39,570 bases of DNA, from positions 1 to 39,570 of the forward strand of contig MU616816.1 in the NCBI GenBank assembly GCA_025201705.1, given 5' to 3'. A model generated the notes under the pieces. It was not told the origin of the DNA, did no database searches, and saw only the letters and a program-made list of their open reading frames with translations. A program made the position numbers and the translations under genes. The first letter of the stretch is position 1, and every line of letters starts with the position of its first letter. Shown here piece after piece: positions 30,042 to 39,570 of the stretch. This DNA is from Dissophora ornata. Its lineage: Eukaryota > Mortierellomycota > Mortierellomycetes > Mortierellales > Mortierellaceae.

Positions 30042-31636
30042 TAAGGTTGGGCGGTTGTACGCGAGTCGATGCTCTCAGTCAGTGCGGAACTAGTCATCAT
30101 TACACATGCAAAAGGCGAAAATGCGGGGGCAAGCCCAGAGGGTCTTTGCCCAAACGCTGCTGTTGTGGACATGCACTCCCCATGCACTTGCCAGTGTCCA
30201 CCTTGACGCCCTCTTTGCGACGATTACGATCACACCCGCTGTTTGCCCAGCCTAACACCGGCATCGCCTCAAATAGTGGCTGGCCCATGTCATTAAGTGC
30301 TGTTGTCTCAGAGCGGCGTACGGCAATCCCGTCGTCCCGCGCTCTCTGTCGAACAGTTATTTCCACCACCCGAGACCGAGACTCGTCTGACAAATTGAGC
30401 GGTGCTTAGTATTGCTGTGTGCTTTGAAGATAAGGGGCTTGGGGGCGAGAGTGAGTGGGTGGGCGAGTGACTAAGCCAAAAGAAGTAGGGCCGTGGAAAA
30501 ATGAAAAAGCGCAGTGACCAATCCATCGCAATCGATATCGTTCATGTCGTGCCGTAATCGTGCCATTATTCTGCCGAGGCGGCAGGCACACAGCGCAACG
30601 ATGCAATATGTGCGATATACAAGCACGCATGCCGCCACAAAACATGCCTGTTTTGAGCAGGGAACTGAGAGCTTGTACCACATGAACAAGGGCTACCGTG
30701 TTGTGTAGTACCCCACTGAATGGGCTGACACACTCCTACCCCAAGGTTTTCTTGTTGTCAGATCCTTATCCTCGCTCCACATGGCCTTGATTCCCTTGCA
30801 TGTCGTTGTTAGATAGCTGAGTCGACGATATGGTATTTGGTTTAGTATCGGTCGGCACGATTATTAAAGTTGGCATGTGGCCATGGCACACGAAACACGT
30901 TTTCATTTCTTGACCCTTTTTGGCACCGTGTGTCTTGACGACTACCTCTGACCAAGAAGCATACTCGACAGGGATGCATCTCGGCATTCATAGGCCCATG
31001 CTCACCTCAAATGACCTGGTCATGAAGGGAAGGCAGCGGAGCACGCCCCCCTCGCAACTTTGGTTTATCGGCTCTCCTTTTTTTTTTTCTCGTCTTGGGC
31101 TACGCATTTTGCGTGAACAAGAGATGGCATTGCGCGGGAGTGTTTCTGGTCCAATCATTCTGCCCACAACAGCAGGGGATTGGACACACAGCTAGCCAAA
31201 GAAGATGGTTCGTTTCCCATTCTTCGGCTTCTACGTTATCAAAAATAGCCGCGGCTTCTGAGCGTGTCCCAGCTGTGAGCCTGCAACACTAGATTTTTTT
31301 TTTTTTTTTTTTCGAGCACAATAAATTCAAAAACGCAGTCGACATGGACGTAGAAAGACTGTCGGAGCTGTGAGTCAGTTTTGCAGTGTGTGTGTGCGAT
31401 CGAGCAATTATTATTAATATTAGAGATCATTCCATCTCAAAATTCTTCTATAGCTCTCTATAAAAAAAAAGGCGAGCAAAGATGCAAACATGCGTATAAA
31501 AAAGGAGCGGAGCAGGGTAGACAATGCCATTCGTGAGGGGTGTATGTGTGCGTGCGTGTGTGTGTTACACGGGTATATGTGATGCAGATCGTTCTTTTCT
31601 CGCTTGCTTGGCCAGAAAACCGTCGGTAATGGTTTT
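30042..31636. other. Spacer without recognisable gene
   Basis: The stretch 30100-30400 has slightly higher GC and a 97-residue minus-strand frame (30100-30393) with no domain. Positions 31080-31320 contain T runs. Positions 31540-31570 are GTGT-rich. Nothing can be called. Confidence 0.55.
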
Positions 31637-31852
31637 TTACTTGCGGACGTTTGGGGTCCAGTAGACGACCTCGTCCTTCAACAGGAGCGAGGCGCTGGCA
31701 ACGACGACTGTGCTTGCGAGGACGGTGTAGGCAGTGGCCTTGGCGGTGGTGTTGTGGCCGATCGAGGCTGCGGCATTCGTCGATGCAGAGCTGGAGATGA
31801 GACGGCGGGTGATCAAGGCCCTGGGGGCGGCGGCGCGTACTGTGGACATCAT
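31637..31852 (-). CDS. Small mitochondrial-type single-pass membrane protein, 71 residues
   Basis: Two consecutive ATG codons begin the frame at 31852 and 31849. The N-terminal ~35 residues are rich in Arg, Ala and Ser with no acidic residue (STVRAAAPRALITRRLISSS), typical of a cleavable mitochondrial presequence. A single hydrophobic helix follows at about residues 39-58 (TAYTVLASTVVVASASLLL). The tail is short and polar (KDEVVYWTPNVRK). The TATA box 95 bp upstream and the G/A-rich plus strand (C/T leader on the minus strand) support a real gene. The layout resembles small accessory subunits of respiratory complexes or ATP synthase, but I cannot match it to a named subunit. Confidence 0.68.
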   Translation of the reverse strand: MMSTVRAAAPRALITRRLISSSASTNAAASIGHNTTAKATAYTVLASTVVVASASLLLKDEVVYWTPNVRK

Positions 31853-31946
31853 GTTTGTGAATGTGTGTTTTTGGGTTGTGTGAGGAAGGTAGAGAGGAGG
31901 GTGGATTGCTTGTGAAGGATTTGCGAATCTGTGCCTGGATCGGGGG

Positions 31947-31953
31947 TTTTATA
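31947..31953 (-). promoter_or_regulatory. TATA box (TATAAAA) of the 71-residue gene
   Basis: TATAAAA on the minus strand lies 95 bp upstream of the first ATG and is followed by a pyrimidine-rich leader. Confidence 0.65.
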
Positions 31954-32984
31954 GTCGCAAAGACGACTCACAAGCATGCATGCAACACATCCCAAATATA
32001 GATGCTGTGGTGCATTTGAATGAGCGATCGCTGATGACTGATAAGAGAGATGTGGCTAATATTTTGATTATTATCATCCCCAACTGTTGAACATGCCAGG
32101 GATATGTCGGTGTCTACAAGACTGTTTTGATCATCGACATCAACAATGCAGCAGATGCCCATCTGATCGACATTCCCCTCCCTCGCTTGCGAACATGGGA
32201 GGGACTGGACAAGCACCAGCCAACATAGAGCAGACTACATATTTATATTGCGATCAATGCTTCACCGCTCCAATCTTGCTTCGTTCAATTTACAGACATC
32301 TGGACGCTCCAATTGCCCCGCGGTGAAACAGCTGTCGCGGACTAATATCTACGTCCCGTCTGGATGCTCCATTGACAAGGGACTCGGACCACGTTACGCG
32401 AATATCCTCCTCGGAAGAAAGTTGATCTCATCCGTGCGCATTATGCGAAAAAAGCACTGTTACTTACTGGTGGCCCTGTCCCTCCCTTTCAGAGTCATTA
32501 TCCTTTTCCACTTGCCAAGATCTTCATCGAAGGTGTTGGGCGTTTTGTCCATTTATTCTTCGCCAGCAAGGAAATCCTGTTGAGGCTCACCATTTCCGAC
32601 AGTCATTGAGATTGTTCTGAGGAGCTTTCCCCCTTCCATGACACCATTTTTTTTTCATTGTCCCTAACGTGTATATGAGGGTGGGATATACTACGCTACC
32701 ATGTGTTTGATTGTATATTCACGCGGATGAGACCTTTCAGCCGCGGTCTAGGAAGCCTCTGCGCCTAATTATGCTCACTGTCACTCATCTGATGCCAGCG
32801 GAGAGGGGGCCGTTTGTTTCTCTTTCCTCGCTTTTGCGACATTATTGTTGTGGTGAAGTGTTAGGTAAAGTGACTAACGAGACTGTTTGAGAAACAACAC
32901 GCATGTTACGCGGCCTACATTGGTCGTCAACGGAGCGTTGGAGATATAGCAGTACAATGCAATGAGTTTGAGTTTGGCGTGTCT
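31954..32984. other. Spacer without recognisable gene
   Basis: This AT-rich sequence has short open frames only. The right end borders the decayed Crinkler-type gene, and further remnants of it may reach into this stretch unrecognised. Confidence 0.5.
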
Positions 32985-34017
32985 CCAAGGATCGTGCCTC
33001 ATCACGGACGACAAGCAGCTTGTCCTGCTCCTGGAATGCGAGCAAGCCTCCATGATTTCCGAGCTCGCCTGAAACTCTTCTTGGACAACTGGCAACAGAT
33101 ATATTTCCATAGAAATAAAAGATTGAAAACGTCTATGAACATGTGTGGGCAAACCCGGAGGAGTGTCCAGACCTCAGATAGATGTCATCAGCCCCTAAAT
33201 CGTCCCTAGAAGCATTAAAGTACAATCCCCAGTGCTGCGACAATAGCTCTATTAAGCCACGGGTTTTTTCCGCAGCCGCCAAAAATAAGTACATTCCCGG
33301 AACCGCACCTTCCAATCGGCTCCAAGATGGGGTTCGATGTTAGTCACTTCGATGGTGCATTTGCTGTAGAGGGGGTTTGGTAGATCCAAAAACAGCTGAC
33401 TGGGCCACATGTGAGCTGTTTCTTCTTGCTTGTGAAGCCATACTCTTGACAACCCAGGGACACTTCCAGTTGTTTGCGGCAGATTCTCCTGACCTCGCAC
33501 AATACGGTCAAGGAAGTTGGCGAGCGGCGATTCAGGCGCCTGTTTACAGGAAAGGAGATGAGACAGACCGTTCGAGACTGGAGGATCATTCAGCATGACA
33601 TGGTCGGTGCAATTACCTGAAGTAAGGTTTAGAGTTTCTGCGGAATAAAATAATAATGCAAGTACAGGTCCCAAAGTAAGAGACAATGTATCACTGGCGA
33701 CGTAGGACAATAACATTGATTGCTTCCTCAGCTAGCTCATCGGGAAACTCTTTGGAAAGGAGAGTTGGCAGGCGAAGTTTCTTCTTTTGTGAGAGCCCAT
33801 CCAGCTCGACAGCAACATCGTCTTCCTCATCTTTGATGGAGATGGAGACACTCCAGAGCGTGATCTCATCAGCATCGATGTCGTGGAAATAGTTGGCGTT
33901 CTTGGCTTTGATGAGGTCCTTGAGTGTGCCGACGCTGCCTGAAGATGAAGCCAAGGGTGCGAACGCGTTCGATATGGAGCCTCCACCGGCAATATAGAAG
34001 AGATCGAAAACGAACAT
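32985..34017 (-). pseudogene. Broken Crinkler (CRN)-type effector/NTPase gene
   Basis: The frame at 34017-33691 encodes 108 residues that resemble the ubiquitin-like header of Crinkler proteins: LKDLIKAKNA, then DIDADEITLWSVSI, and at the end DELAEEAINVIV. It stops directly after this header. Further along the same strand, pieces of the downstream NTPase region appear in different frames. A block with GSVPGLSRVWLHKQEE lies at about 33620-33290. A Walker-A-like segment sits at an A6 run (33264-33269), where the frame of the Gly-rich part and that of the following ELLSQHWGLYFNAS disagree. A Walker-B-like LLVVRDEA lies around 32998-33003, closer than expected. The gene is therefore interrupted by at least one stop, one frameshift and probably deletions, and the C-terminus is missing. 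Fungal CRN proteins are effector-like NTPase/nuclease proteins. The header alone could still be expressed. Family assignment is from remembered motifs. Confidence 0.7.
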
Positions 34018-35964
34018 GATGGCGACGCTAGAGGTAAGTTGCAGCGATCATGGAAGAGAATGAAGGAGGGCAAGGGAGAAGGGATCGATGTGAATAAAGC
34101 ACGAGGTACAGGCGCGCTAATGTCTTCCGCCATATTCATTGATGCAAGCTTTTCCACCATTTGGAGTCGCAGGATATCACACCTCCCTCTGCGGACCACC
34201 CTTTTGTGTGGATGCGCTACACCTGCTTTTGAGCATCATTCACCTCCCCGCATCAGCCATCAGTTCATTCGTCCTCCCGCCATCCGCAGCGCAAGTTATA
34301 TCGCTGTTGTTTTGTTTCTTCGTCCCAGGTCCATGAGGGGTCCCTTCACTCTTACTCTTGGTTGTGTGATGATAGGTGGAGGGGGGTAAGTGCCGTTGCG
34401 CGTCTCAAGGCCGCGTAATTACTCTGTTGGTTTGCTGTCTTAAATTAGCTGGCACACAGCCAACTCCTGGTTCAGCGTGTTAGTTCATCACATTGCCAGG
34501 CTAGTAGCTTGCTTTATTTGGAGTGGTAGGCGTTGCAAGGTATGATTCAATCAGCCGTGTATTCTACCCTGACTCATAACCGGAAGAAGGATGGTTCTCG
34601 ACGATGTTGTACACAAGTGGATGCTGTCTCCTTACTTTAGTGCTAAAGCACTAATTTTTTTTTTAGCATCATGGCCGAAACATTGACATGCTGCAGAAAG
34701 CCGACATTGTACTGTACATCTCTCCGCAACTCGGCAAGGACCGTATGCTTCCACGCTAGGCAGATTAATAATTTACAAGCATAACAAAAAGCAAGTCTTG
34801 TCGAAAAAGAATACGGGGAAAAGGAAGTCGTTCTCTTGACAAAGTACTCTTTTTTTAGCGCCACCCTCTGCTGTAGGGTAAATTTTACCAAGCAGTTTCG
34901 GCGACTGTTTCGTAGTCGCCCATCGGCAATAGTTGCCTAGACTCCTCCATTTTGCAATTCCATTCTACAACCGCATTTAATGAGGCCAGGATTCGTGATG
35001 GGAAACGCAATTTGGGCCCATACTGTCCACGCGTTTCAGCATCTCTTTCTCAGTCATGAGTGCACTTCGTATGTCCAGCTCACCAGCCAATCGTAGTTGA
35101 CATCCAGGAGATAGAGAGAAGGGCATTGAATTGTGTATCGTCGCCATCTTGGTATTAATAGCACATTGTACACCTGGTTCATGCTGGCCACAAGTTGAAA
35201 CACCCGCATGAATGCACTTGGTGCTAGCAAGTTTGGATGTCGCCACAAAGCGTTCAGCCCGTTACGACGAGAATGATATGGCGTAATACACCACATGGGC
35301 ACGATCACGTAGTACAGCATTCTTAAATTCGGTGCCATTATTTGATCGAATGCGTGAGACGATCGATCACCATATGGTCCCCCCGACATCCTGGCATGGA
35401 TAGCACGTAGTGGATAATACCCGCGTGTTTCAATATTAAAGTGTTGACGGTGCATACACTTTCGTACAATATCAAACACATATTATTTTTATGGTTCCTT
35501 CATAGCCATGGATCCTTTGTTTCGGGTTCTGACTGTACTTTGCTTGAAATGTACATGTGGGCCGTCTAGAGAGTGGCAGATTCGCAAAAAAGAGAGTTTT
35601 CTGTACTTTCTTTTTACCAACAAGGACCCCCACGGTCATGGGAAACGAGAGTTATAATTTTAAATGAATTTCATTTCAACTATGTAGACCTTCCCGGGCA
35701 TTGATTTTTCAATCCTCGTTATCGCCACTACCGAGAATTGCTGGTGCACGCACCTCTGCGGTTGTGAAACATTTATTCGCGACAGGTACGAGCTTGGTAT
35801 GCCATAAAAAGTCGCCAAATTTCTGTTGGGTTTTCTGCTACATCCTTATTTTTTTTTTTTTTTTGTGAAGACCTACTTTCCTTGTCAAAAATAATCTCTT
35901 TCAACTTTGATTACTCCTTTTTTTCACGGCAAACAATTAACATTAACATTATCATCACTACAAG
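34018..35964. other. Spacer left of the chimeric gene
   Basis: The left part is the pyrimidine-rich (minus strand) leader of the CRN relic. The remainder is AT-rich, with a T run at about 35850-35864. A weak TATA-like CATAAAAAG lies near 35803, about 160 bp before the next ATG. A 141-codon minus-strand frame (35479-35054) has no recognisable domain and is not called. Confidence 0.55.
34637..34664. other. Perfect 8-bp hairpin followed by ten T
   Basis: The arms TTAGTGCT and AGCACTAA are separated by two bases and followed by T10 on the plus strand. The structure looks like an intrinsic or Pol III-type terminator, but no gene is recognised upstream, so this may be chance. Confidence 0.35.
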
Positions 35965-37793
35965 ATGGTTAATATCGTCTCTACCCTCATCCTCTCATTG
36001 ACAACTATCCTCGCCCTTACCAGTGATGTATTTGCACAGAACAATGATTGTATCCTTCAGCTGCCAAAGAATCCTCTTACAGCTCAAGGTCTTGCCACTC
36101 CATTTATCCTCAAAAAGGGTAACTGCGACCAAACCAATCCAAACCAACAGGTCTTTGTTGAAGCAACTGTCTTTGACCCTGACACCAAGACGTTTGGTGT
36201 ATACCATCCTCTTGTGATCAATGAAGGTAATATAATTGGGAATATAGGTATTTTCTGCATCGCGCACTGCTTGTGGACATATGACTGTCAGAGTCGCGTC
36301 TCGGTCGTTGTAATGAGGAGGACCTAGGCTAGACACGTGTTTTACTTTGTGTCGTGCGAATTTTTGTACTCGGAGTGTGATAAATACTAAGCTTTATTTC
36401 ATTATTGTCATACCCCAGGTACACAACCCGCGATCAAGCCCGTCGCACCCACCTTGCCCCGGAACGCTGTGGTCGGTTTATGGTTCGGAGCCAATGCCAA
36501 CTCAATCACTCTGGCTGGCGACACCCAGAGCTGCATGAATGGATTGTCCAACAACGATGCCTTTGGTCAAGTTCCCTTATGTAACTCCGCCGCCTTCTTC
36601 AGTGCTGTTCATGCTGCTGATGGAGGTCAAGGTGCCGTTATCCCACCTGTCGGTAACGATAAGATGGGTAAACCTTGCCCTACAACTCCCTTCCTTGGTG
36701 CCATTGATCAAGAATCAAGCGATAACGTCATTGCAACATATCTTCAGACCAACAAGGGTCAATTCGCTCAGGCCACAAAGGCTAATCGAAATACTCTTAA
36801 GCAGTTCATCGAGATCTCCAATGGACCTGACAATGCTTTCTTGGATCCTGTAAGTTAAAAACAACCAAACTCTCTATTCAACGCTCGCCTTGCAAATGTC
36901 TTTGTCATTCCTTGGAATTTTATTAACGCGCTATTTTTTTCTATTGTTGTTGCTGCTGCTGTTGCTGTTATTGTGGATAGGCGCTTGGATGCACTCCATT
37001 GCAAGCTTCATCGATGATGGAACAAGATGTCATGCTTAGCTCTATGGCTTTGAATGAGCTTCAAGCGTCTAAGCAACAAGCCCCTGCCACTCCAGTTCCA
37101 AAAACCGACCCCATGGTCCTCTCCAACAACCATCCCAACTTGGACAGCGTGAATGCCTACCATCAAGGTGGTGGGAAGGGCGGGAAGGGTGGGAAGGGTG
37201 GAAAGGGTGACAATGGTGGAAAGGATGATATGGCATGCAATTATGCTTCCCCCTCGGGCGCGATCGACAGTGCCATCTGGAACACCAAGTGGGGGCCGCT
37301 AACCGCGGCTGACCGTGAGCTGGTGCGCAAGGTTCGACTAGCCAGCCTCTGGGAGATGCCAATGGCGCAGGAGGCGACGACGCGGGCGAAGAGCGCCAAG
37401 GTACGGCAGATCAGCGTCGCAATCGACGCGCAGCACTTGTTCTTGGACTCGGCAGTGCGTGCCGTCGGGCAGCAGCTGGGTGTCAAGCTGCCCACCGAGC
37501 CGATCACGGTGCAAAAGTGCTGGATAAACGATATCCAGAGCCAGTCGGGCCGCGACTACGACGTCACCTACGTAAAGTGGCTGCGTTTCGCACACGGGCA
37601 GATCTTTGAGCTCATCGGAACGGTCCGCGGCACCACGCAAAACACCGTGATGCGCTCGTTCGCCGACACCGCCAACATGTTTGTGCTCGGGCACATGCAG
37701 ATGATGGAGAGCACTGGCCTCACCGGGAGCTCATCGTTCCCGATCGCACCGCCCATCACACTGGCGGCGCCCGCTGCCACCCCGACGCACTAA
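35965..37793 (+). CDS. Secreted fungal protein fused to a bacterial-type DUF4142 domain, three exons
   Basis: Exons are 35965-36226, 36419-36849 and 36981-37793, giving 501 residues with all phases fitting. A signal peptide (VSTLILSLTTILALTSDVFA) opens the protein. Residues ~25-300 are a fungal secreted module of unknown function with Cys pairs (DDC-like NNDC, GNCD, QSC, LCNS, KPC, LGC) and moderate GC. A Gly/Lys minisatellite linker (37170-37223) follows. Residues ~325-485 match the bacterial DUF4142 pattern: WGPLTAADRELVRKVRLASLWEMP, AQHLFLDSAVRAVGQQLGV, then RFAHGQIFELIGTVR and RSFADTANMFVLGHM (each quoted in part). DUF4142 is a helical domain common in actinobacteria and proteobacteria, with no established activity. 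GC rises from about 52% (37201-37260) to 65-68% (37381-37500) by my count, and stays at 65% for 37801-37860 after the stop. I infer that a bacterial segment was captured by a fungal secreted gene. Confidence 0.87.
37170..37223 (+). repeat. Six 9-bp units encoding a Gly/Lys linker
   Basis: Six 9-bp units of the form GGTGGGAAG, with small changes, encode GGK repeats (one unit reads GDN). They lie in exon 3 about 35 bp before the start of the GC-rich DUF4142 segment, so they mark the linker between the fungal and bacterial-type modules. Confidence 0.95.
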
Positions 37794-37860
37794 CCACCAC
37801 GACGCGCTAATCGTCCTGGCGGTGGCGGGTCAGCTTGTTGATCGTGCCACGGCCCCTGAT
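37245..37860. other. GC-rich segment of probable bacterial origin
   Basis: Compositional change begins near 37245 inside exon 3, just after the ATGCAATTATGC stretch. It continues through the DUF4142 coding part and about 65 nt of downstream sequence, and ends abruptly near 37857, where ATGTATATAC begins. Counted GC is 65% (37381-37440), 68% (37441-37500), 65% (37801-37860) and 48% (37861-37920). It contains no intron. Confidence 0.75.
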
Positions 37861-38190
37861 ATGTATATACGTTCACAACATCAATAAGGCGTCCTCTAGG
37901 CGCTTGTCGCAGCACCTGTCCTTTTACTCACTGTATATGAAACATAGACTACATAAGTCATAGAGCAGCTCAAAGGAAAAAATAGCTTCACCTTTGTTTC
38001 TGTCCCGCATATGACCATCCCTTGCCTTGTTCATAACATCTTTTTTAAGCGAGGAGAAGACTTTGTTCCAGCAACAGTCAAACTAACCCAGGTTGATTGC
38101 ATGCAATTTGGGTGCAAATGCGATTATCTCACAAAAGTTTATTCATCAATTTTACAACGTCTGCTTTCCTCACAGATCTCACGCGTCCAA
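37794..38190. other. Convergent spacer
   Basis: It holds the GC-rich remainder of the transferred segment to about 37860, then ordinary AT-rich sequence. The poly(A) signal of the HD-domain gene is near the right end. No gene was seen, and no canonical AATAAA was found for the chimeric gene. Confidence 0.6.
38138..38143 (-). terminator. AATAAA polyadenylation signal of the HD-domain gene
   Basis: TTTATT on the plus strand gives AATAAA on the minus strand, about 48 nt after the stop codon at 38191. Confidence 0.55.
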
Positions 38191-38934
38191 CTAATCCCAC
38201 TGGCTCATGGGTCCACTCTTCCCATTCTTCTCAATCATCTCCTCAAACCCATCAATCCTACTGACCATCGCATACGGCTTAAGTTTCTTCTCCTCCTCCA
38301 CCGTCGCTTTGAAACACCCACACCACCCCTTCCTGGGATACTCCTCACAAACTCCCTCAATCGTCCCCCTGTCAACAAGCTCTACCCCCGCCCCAATGTT
38401 ATCCAACAACGTCCCCCAATGGATCAACCTCGTCAACAAACTAATGCTCCCAATGGGCTGGACATCCTGATGACGGATAATCGCTTCTGCAATACTCTCC
38501 GCTTGATCCTTCTCCGCGACGCCCTTACCCCCACCACTGACTTTGACATCCTGCAGTAAGTCCAGGGCGTGATAGCCTGCCCAGAACTCATACGAGAGAC
38601 GAGTACTCGAGATGTGCTCAGGTGTAGTCCCGATGTCGTGCAACATGGCTGTGCAGAACCATGTTTCGTCCAAGGCGCTGCCGGGGGTGAGGGCGAAGGA
38701 GGGGTAGCATTCGCGGGCGATGGCGCAGCCGTAGCTGTAGACGCGCAGTGAATGTCTATAAGTGTCTTCGGGCAACTTGGACTTGCAGTACGAGTCGATG
38801 CGAGTTGCCAGCGGAGTAGTTGGAGGCTTCAGGGCAGAGATCGGGACTCTTTTGGGGGAGGAGTTCTCGGGTTTGTCCTTTTCCTGGTCGGCGGGGCGGG
38901 CGGTGAGACCGTATTTGGAAGTGTTGTCGGCCAT
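38191..38934 (-). CDS. HD-domain protein, cyanamide hydratase-like (DDI2/DDI3 family)
   Basis: This intronless frame encodes 247 residues, close to the yeast Ddi2/3 proteins (225). Cyanamide hydratases are metal-dependent HD-domain enzymes that convert cyanamide to urea. The metal ligands of an HD domain are visible: H61 in YRHSLRVYSYG, H99-D100 in AMLHDIGTT, H155 in IIRHQD and D178 in GTLLDNIGAG. The first ~40 residues are polar and probably disordered. The ATG at 38934 is the only good start. The substrate is inferred from family resemblance: related HD proteins include isocyanide hydratase-like and other small hydrolases, so detoxification of a nitrile-type compound is the safest description. 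The gene points toward the chimeric DUF4142 gene and ends about 400 nt from it. Confidence 0.87.
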   Translation of the reverse strand: MADNTSKYGLTARPADQEKDKPENSSPKRVPISALKPPTTPLATRIDSYCKSKLPEDTYRHSLRVYSYGCAIARECYPSFALTPGSALDETWFCTAMLHDIGTTPEHISSTRLSYEFWAGYHALDLLQDVKVSGGGKGVAEKDQAESIAEAIIRHQDVQPIGSISLLTRLIHWGTLLDNIGAGVELVDRGTIEGVCEEYPRKGWCGCFKATVEEEKKLKPYAMVSRIDGFEEMIEKNGKSGPMSQWD

Positions 38935-39570
38935 GGTTGAAGACGCTGATTGAATGTGACGATGTGCTGCTGTAGAATTTCAAATTGAAGCTGATTAGGG
39001 CGAATGGAAGGTTGGTGACAAGGATGTAGCAAGGGACAGGAGGTATTTATTCACATTTGTCTGAGAAGCGCAGTCAAGTTTGACGCAGAACAAGTAAATT
39101 GACAGCGGGAACGCCAAACGAGATGCGCTGCGCAGGAGCAAAAATACAATTTGTAATATACCCGGTTTCTGCTCCCGCATCCTTCCTGTGCGTCATCGCT
39201 GCTGGCACAGAGTTTGAACCCCCACTTGGCAAGTCCTCGCGTTGGTGCTGTAATTGCGCGCCAAGTTTCAGTGCGCGACTGTGCTCCTCTGACCTCATGG
39301 CTGTCTGGACTCTGGACTCTCTGCACACTTGCAGAGAAAAACTTATGCGCGCCCTGTCCATGGAGATCTGTTATGTCCACAAGGCTCGTACGTCTTAACG
39401 TCGGTCGTAGACACCTAGGATGTGCGCCTCAAGTTGGAGACCTCATGCCGCTTTTTTTTCTCTTTCTCTTTCTTTTCTAAACGAACCCACTCGACCTGTT
39501 TTCAAGGCTCTCTCTCTCTCCCTTTCTAAGTCGGCGCTTGGACCTCCTTTCAGCCTTTCGGCCTTTTCAG
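38935..39570. other. Right-edge spacer
   Basis: No supportable gene. The last ~110 bases are C/T-rich on the plus strand (CTCTCTCTCTCCC), like the leaders that precede other plus-strand genes here, so a plus-strand gene may begin just beyond the window. Confidence 0.5.

Noticed and set aside
30100..30393. 97-codon minus-strand frame
   Set aside because: GC is slightly raised, but there is no recognisable domain and no promoter sign. It overlaps the promoter side of the 165-residue gene.
33252..33716. Treating the downstream CRN-like block as a normal second exon of the header gene
   Set aside because: No good donor joins the header to it in phase. The candidate donors near 33697 are weak, and the following NTPase part is frameshifted, so a broken gene is more likely.
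35054..35479. 141-codon minus-strand frame left of the chimeric gene
   Set aside because: Length is notable for AT-rich sequence, but I see no domain, no promoter and no leader signature. A homology search could revive it.
1..39570. tRNA, rRNA, CRISPR arrays, insertion sequences or intact transposons
   Set aside because: I looked for T-loop-like motifs, regular spacer arrays and transposase or reverse-transcriptase motifs on both strands and found none that I could support.

Overview
The window looks like nuclear DNA of an early-diverging filamentous fungus, most likely Mortierellomycota (Mortierella sensu lato). This is an inference. It rests on short GT-AG introns of about 90-200 nt in most genes, kilobase-scale spacers, pyrimidine-rich leaders, a Crinkler-type effector relic, and clear fungal orthologues of BMS1, MRS2 and PEX11. 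A run of 30 N inside an MRS2 intron marks a small assembly gap.

Layout. At 53-2527 (-) lies a five-exon tetraspanin whose first exon is separated by a 793-nt microsatellite-bearing intron. After a 3.6 kb spacer comes a processive family-2 glycosyltransferase (6117-7859 +). It converges on BMS1 (8176-12251 -, five exons), the GTPase of small-subunit ribosome biogenesis. BMS1 shares a 396-bp divergent promoter with the mitochondrial magnesium channel MRS2 (12648-14741 +). Next are a large F-box/leucine-rich-repeat protein (16369-19356 +), the peroxisome-division protein PEX11 (19769-21279 +), a 3CxxC zinc-finger protein (22081-22878 +) and a ubiquitin-RING fusion protein (23130-24164 +). A secreted Ser/Gly/Tyr/Gln-rich protein with regularly spaced dibasic sites follows (24672-27020 -). 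From about 27 to 36 kb the sequence becomes gene-poor, with low-complexity tracts, an orphan 165-residue protein, a 71-residue mitochondrial-type membrane protein and a broken Crinkler-type NTPase gene. The last part holds a three-exon secreted protein whose C-terminus is a GC-rich, bacterial-type DUF4142 domain (35965-37793 +), and an HD-domain cyanamide-hydratase-like enzyme (38191-38934 -).

The left two thirds is mostly housekeeping: membrane organisation, wall or capsule polysaccharide, ribosome assembly, mitochondrial magnesium, SCF ubiquitination and peroxisomes. The right third carries accessory, fast-evolving material: secreted proteins, an effector relic and a horizontally acquired domain. 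The most striking finding is the fungus-bacterium chimera at 35965-37860, where base composition changes inside exon 3 and returns to normal only about 65 nt after the stop codon. The secreted dibasic-repeat protein and the Ub-like/ubiquitin/RING fusion are the next most interesting.

Exon boundaries were set by hand from GT-AG sites, phase and family conservation. No database search was possible.
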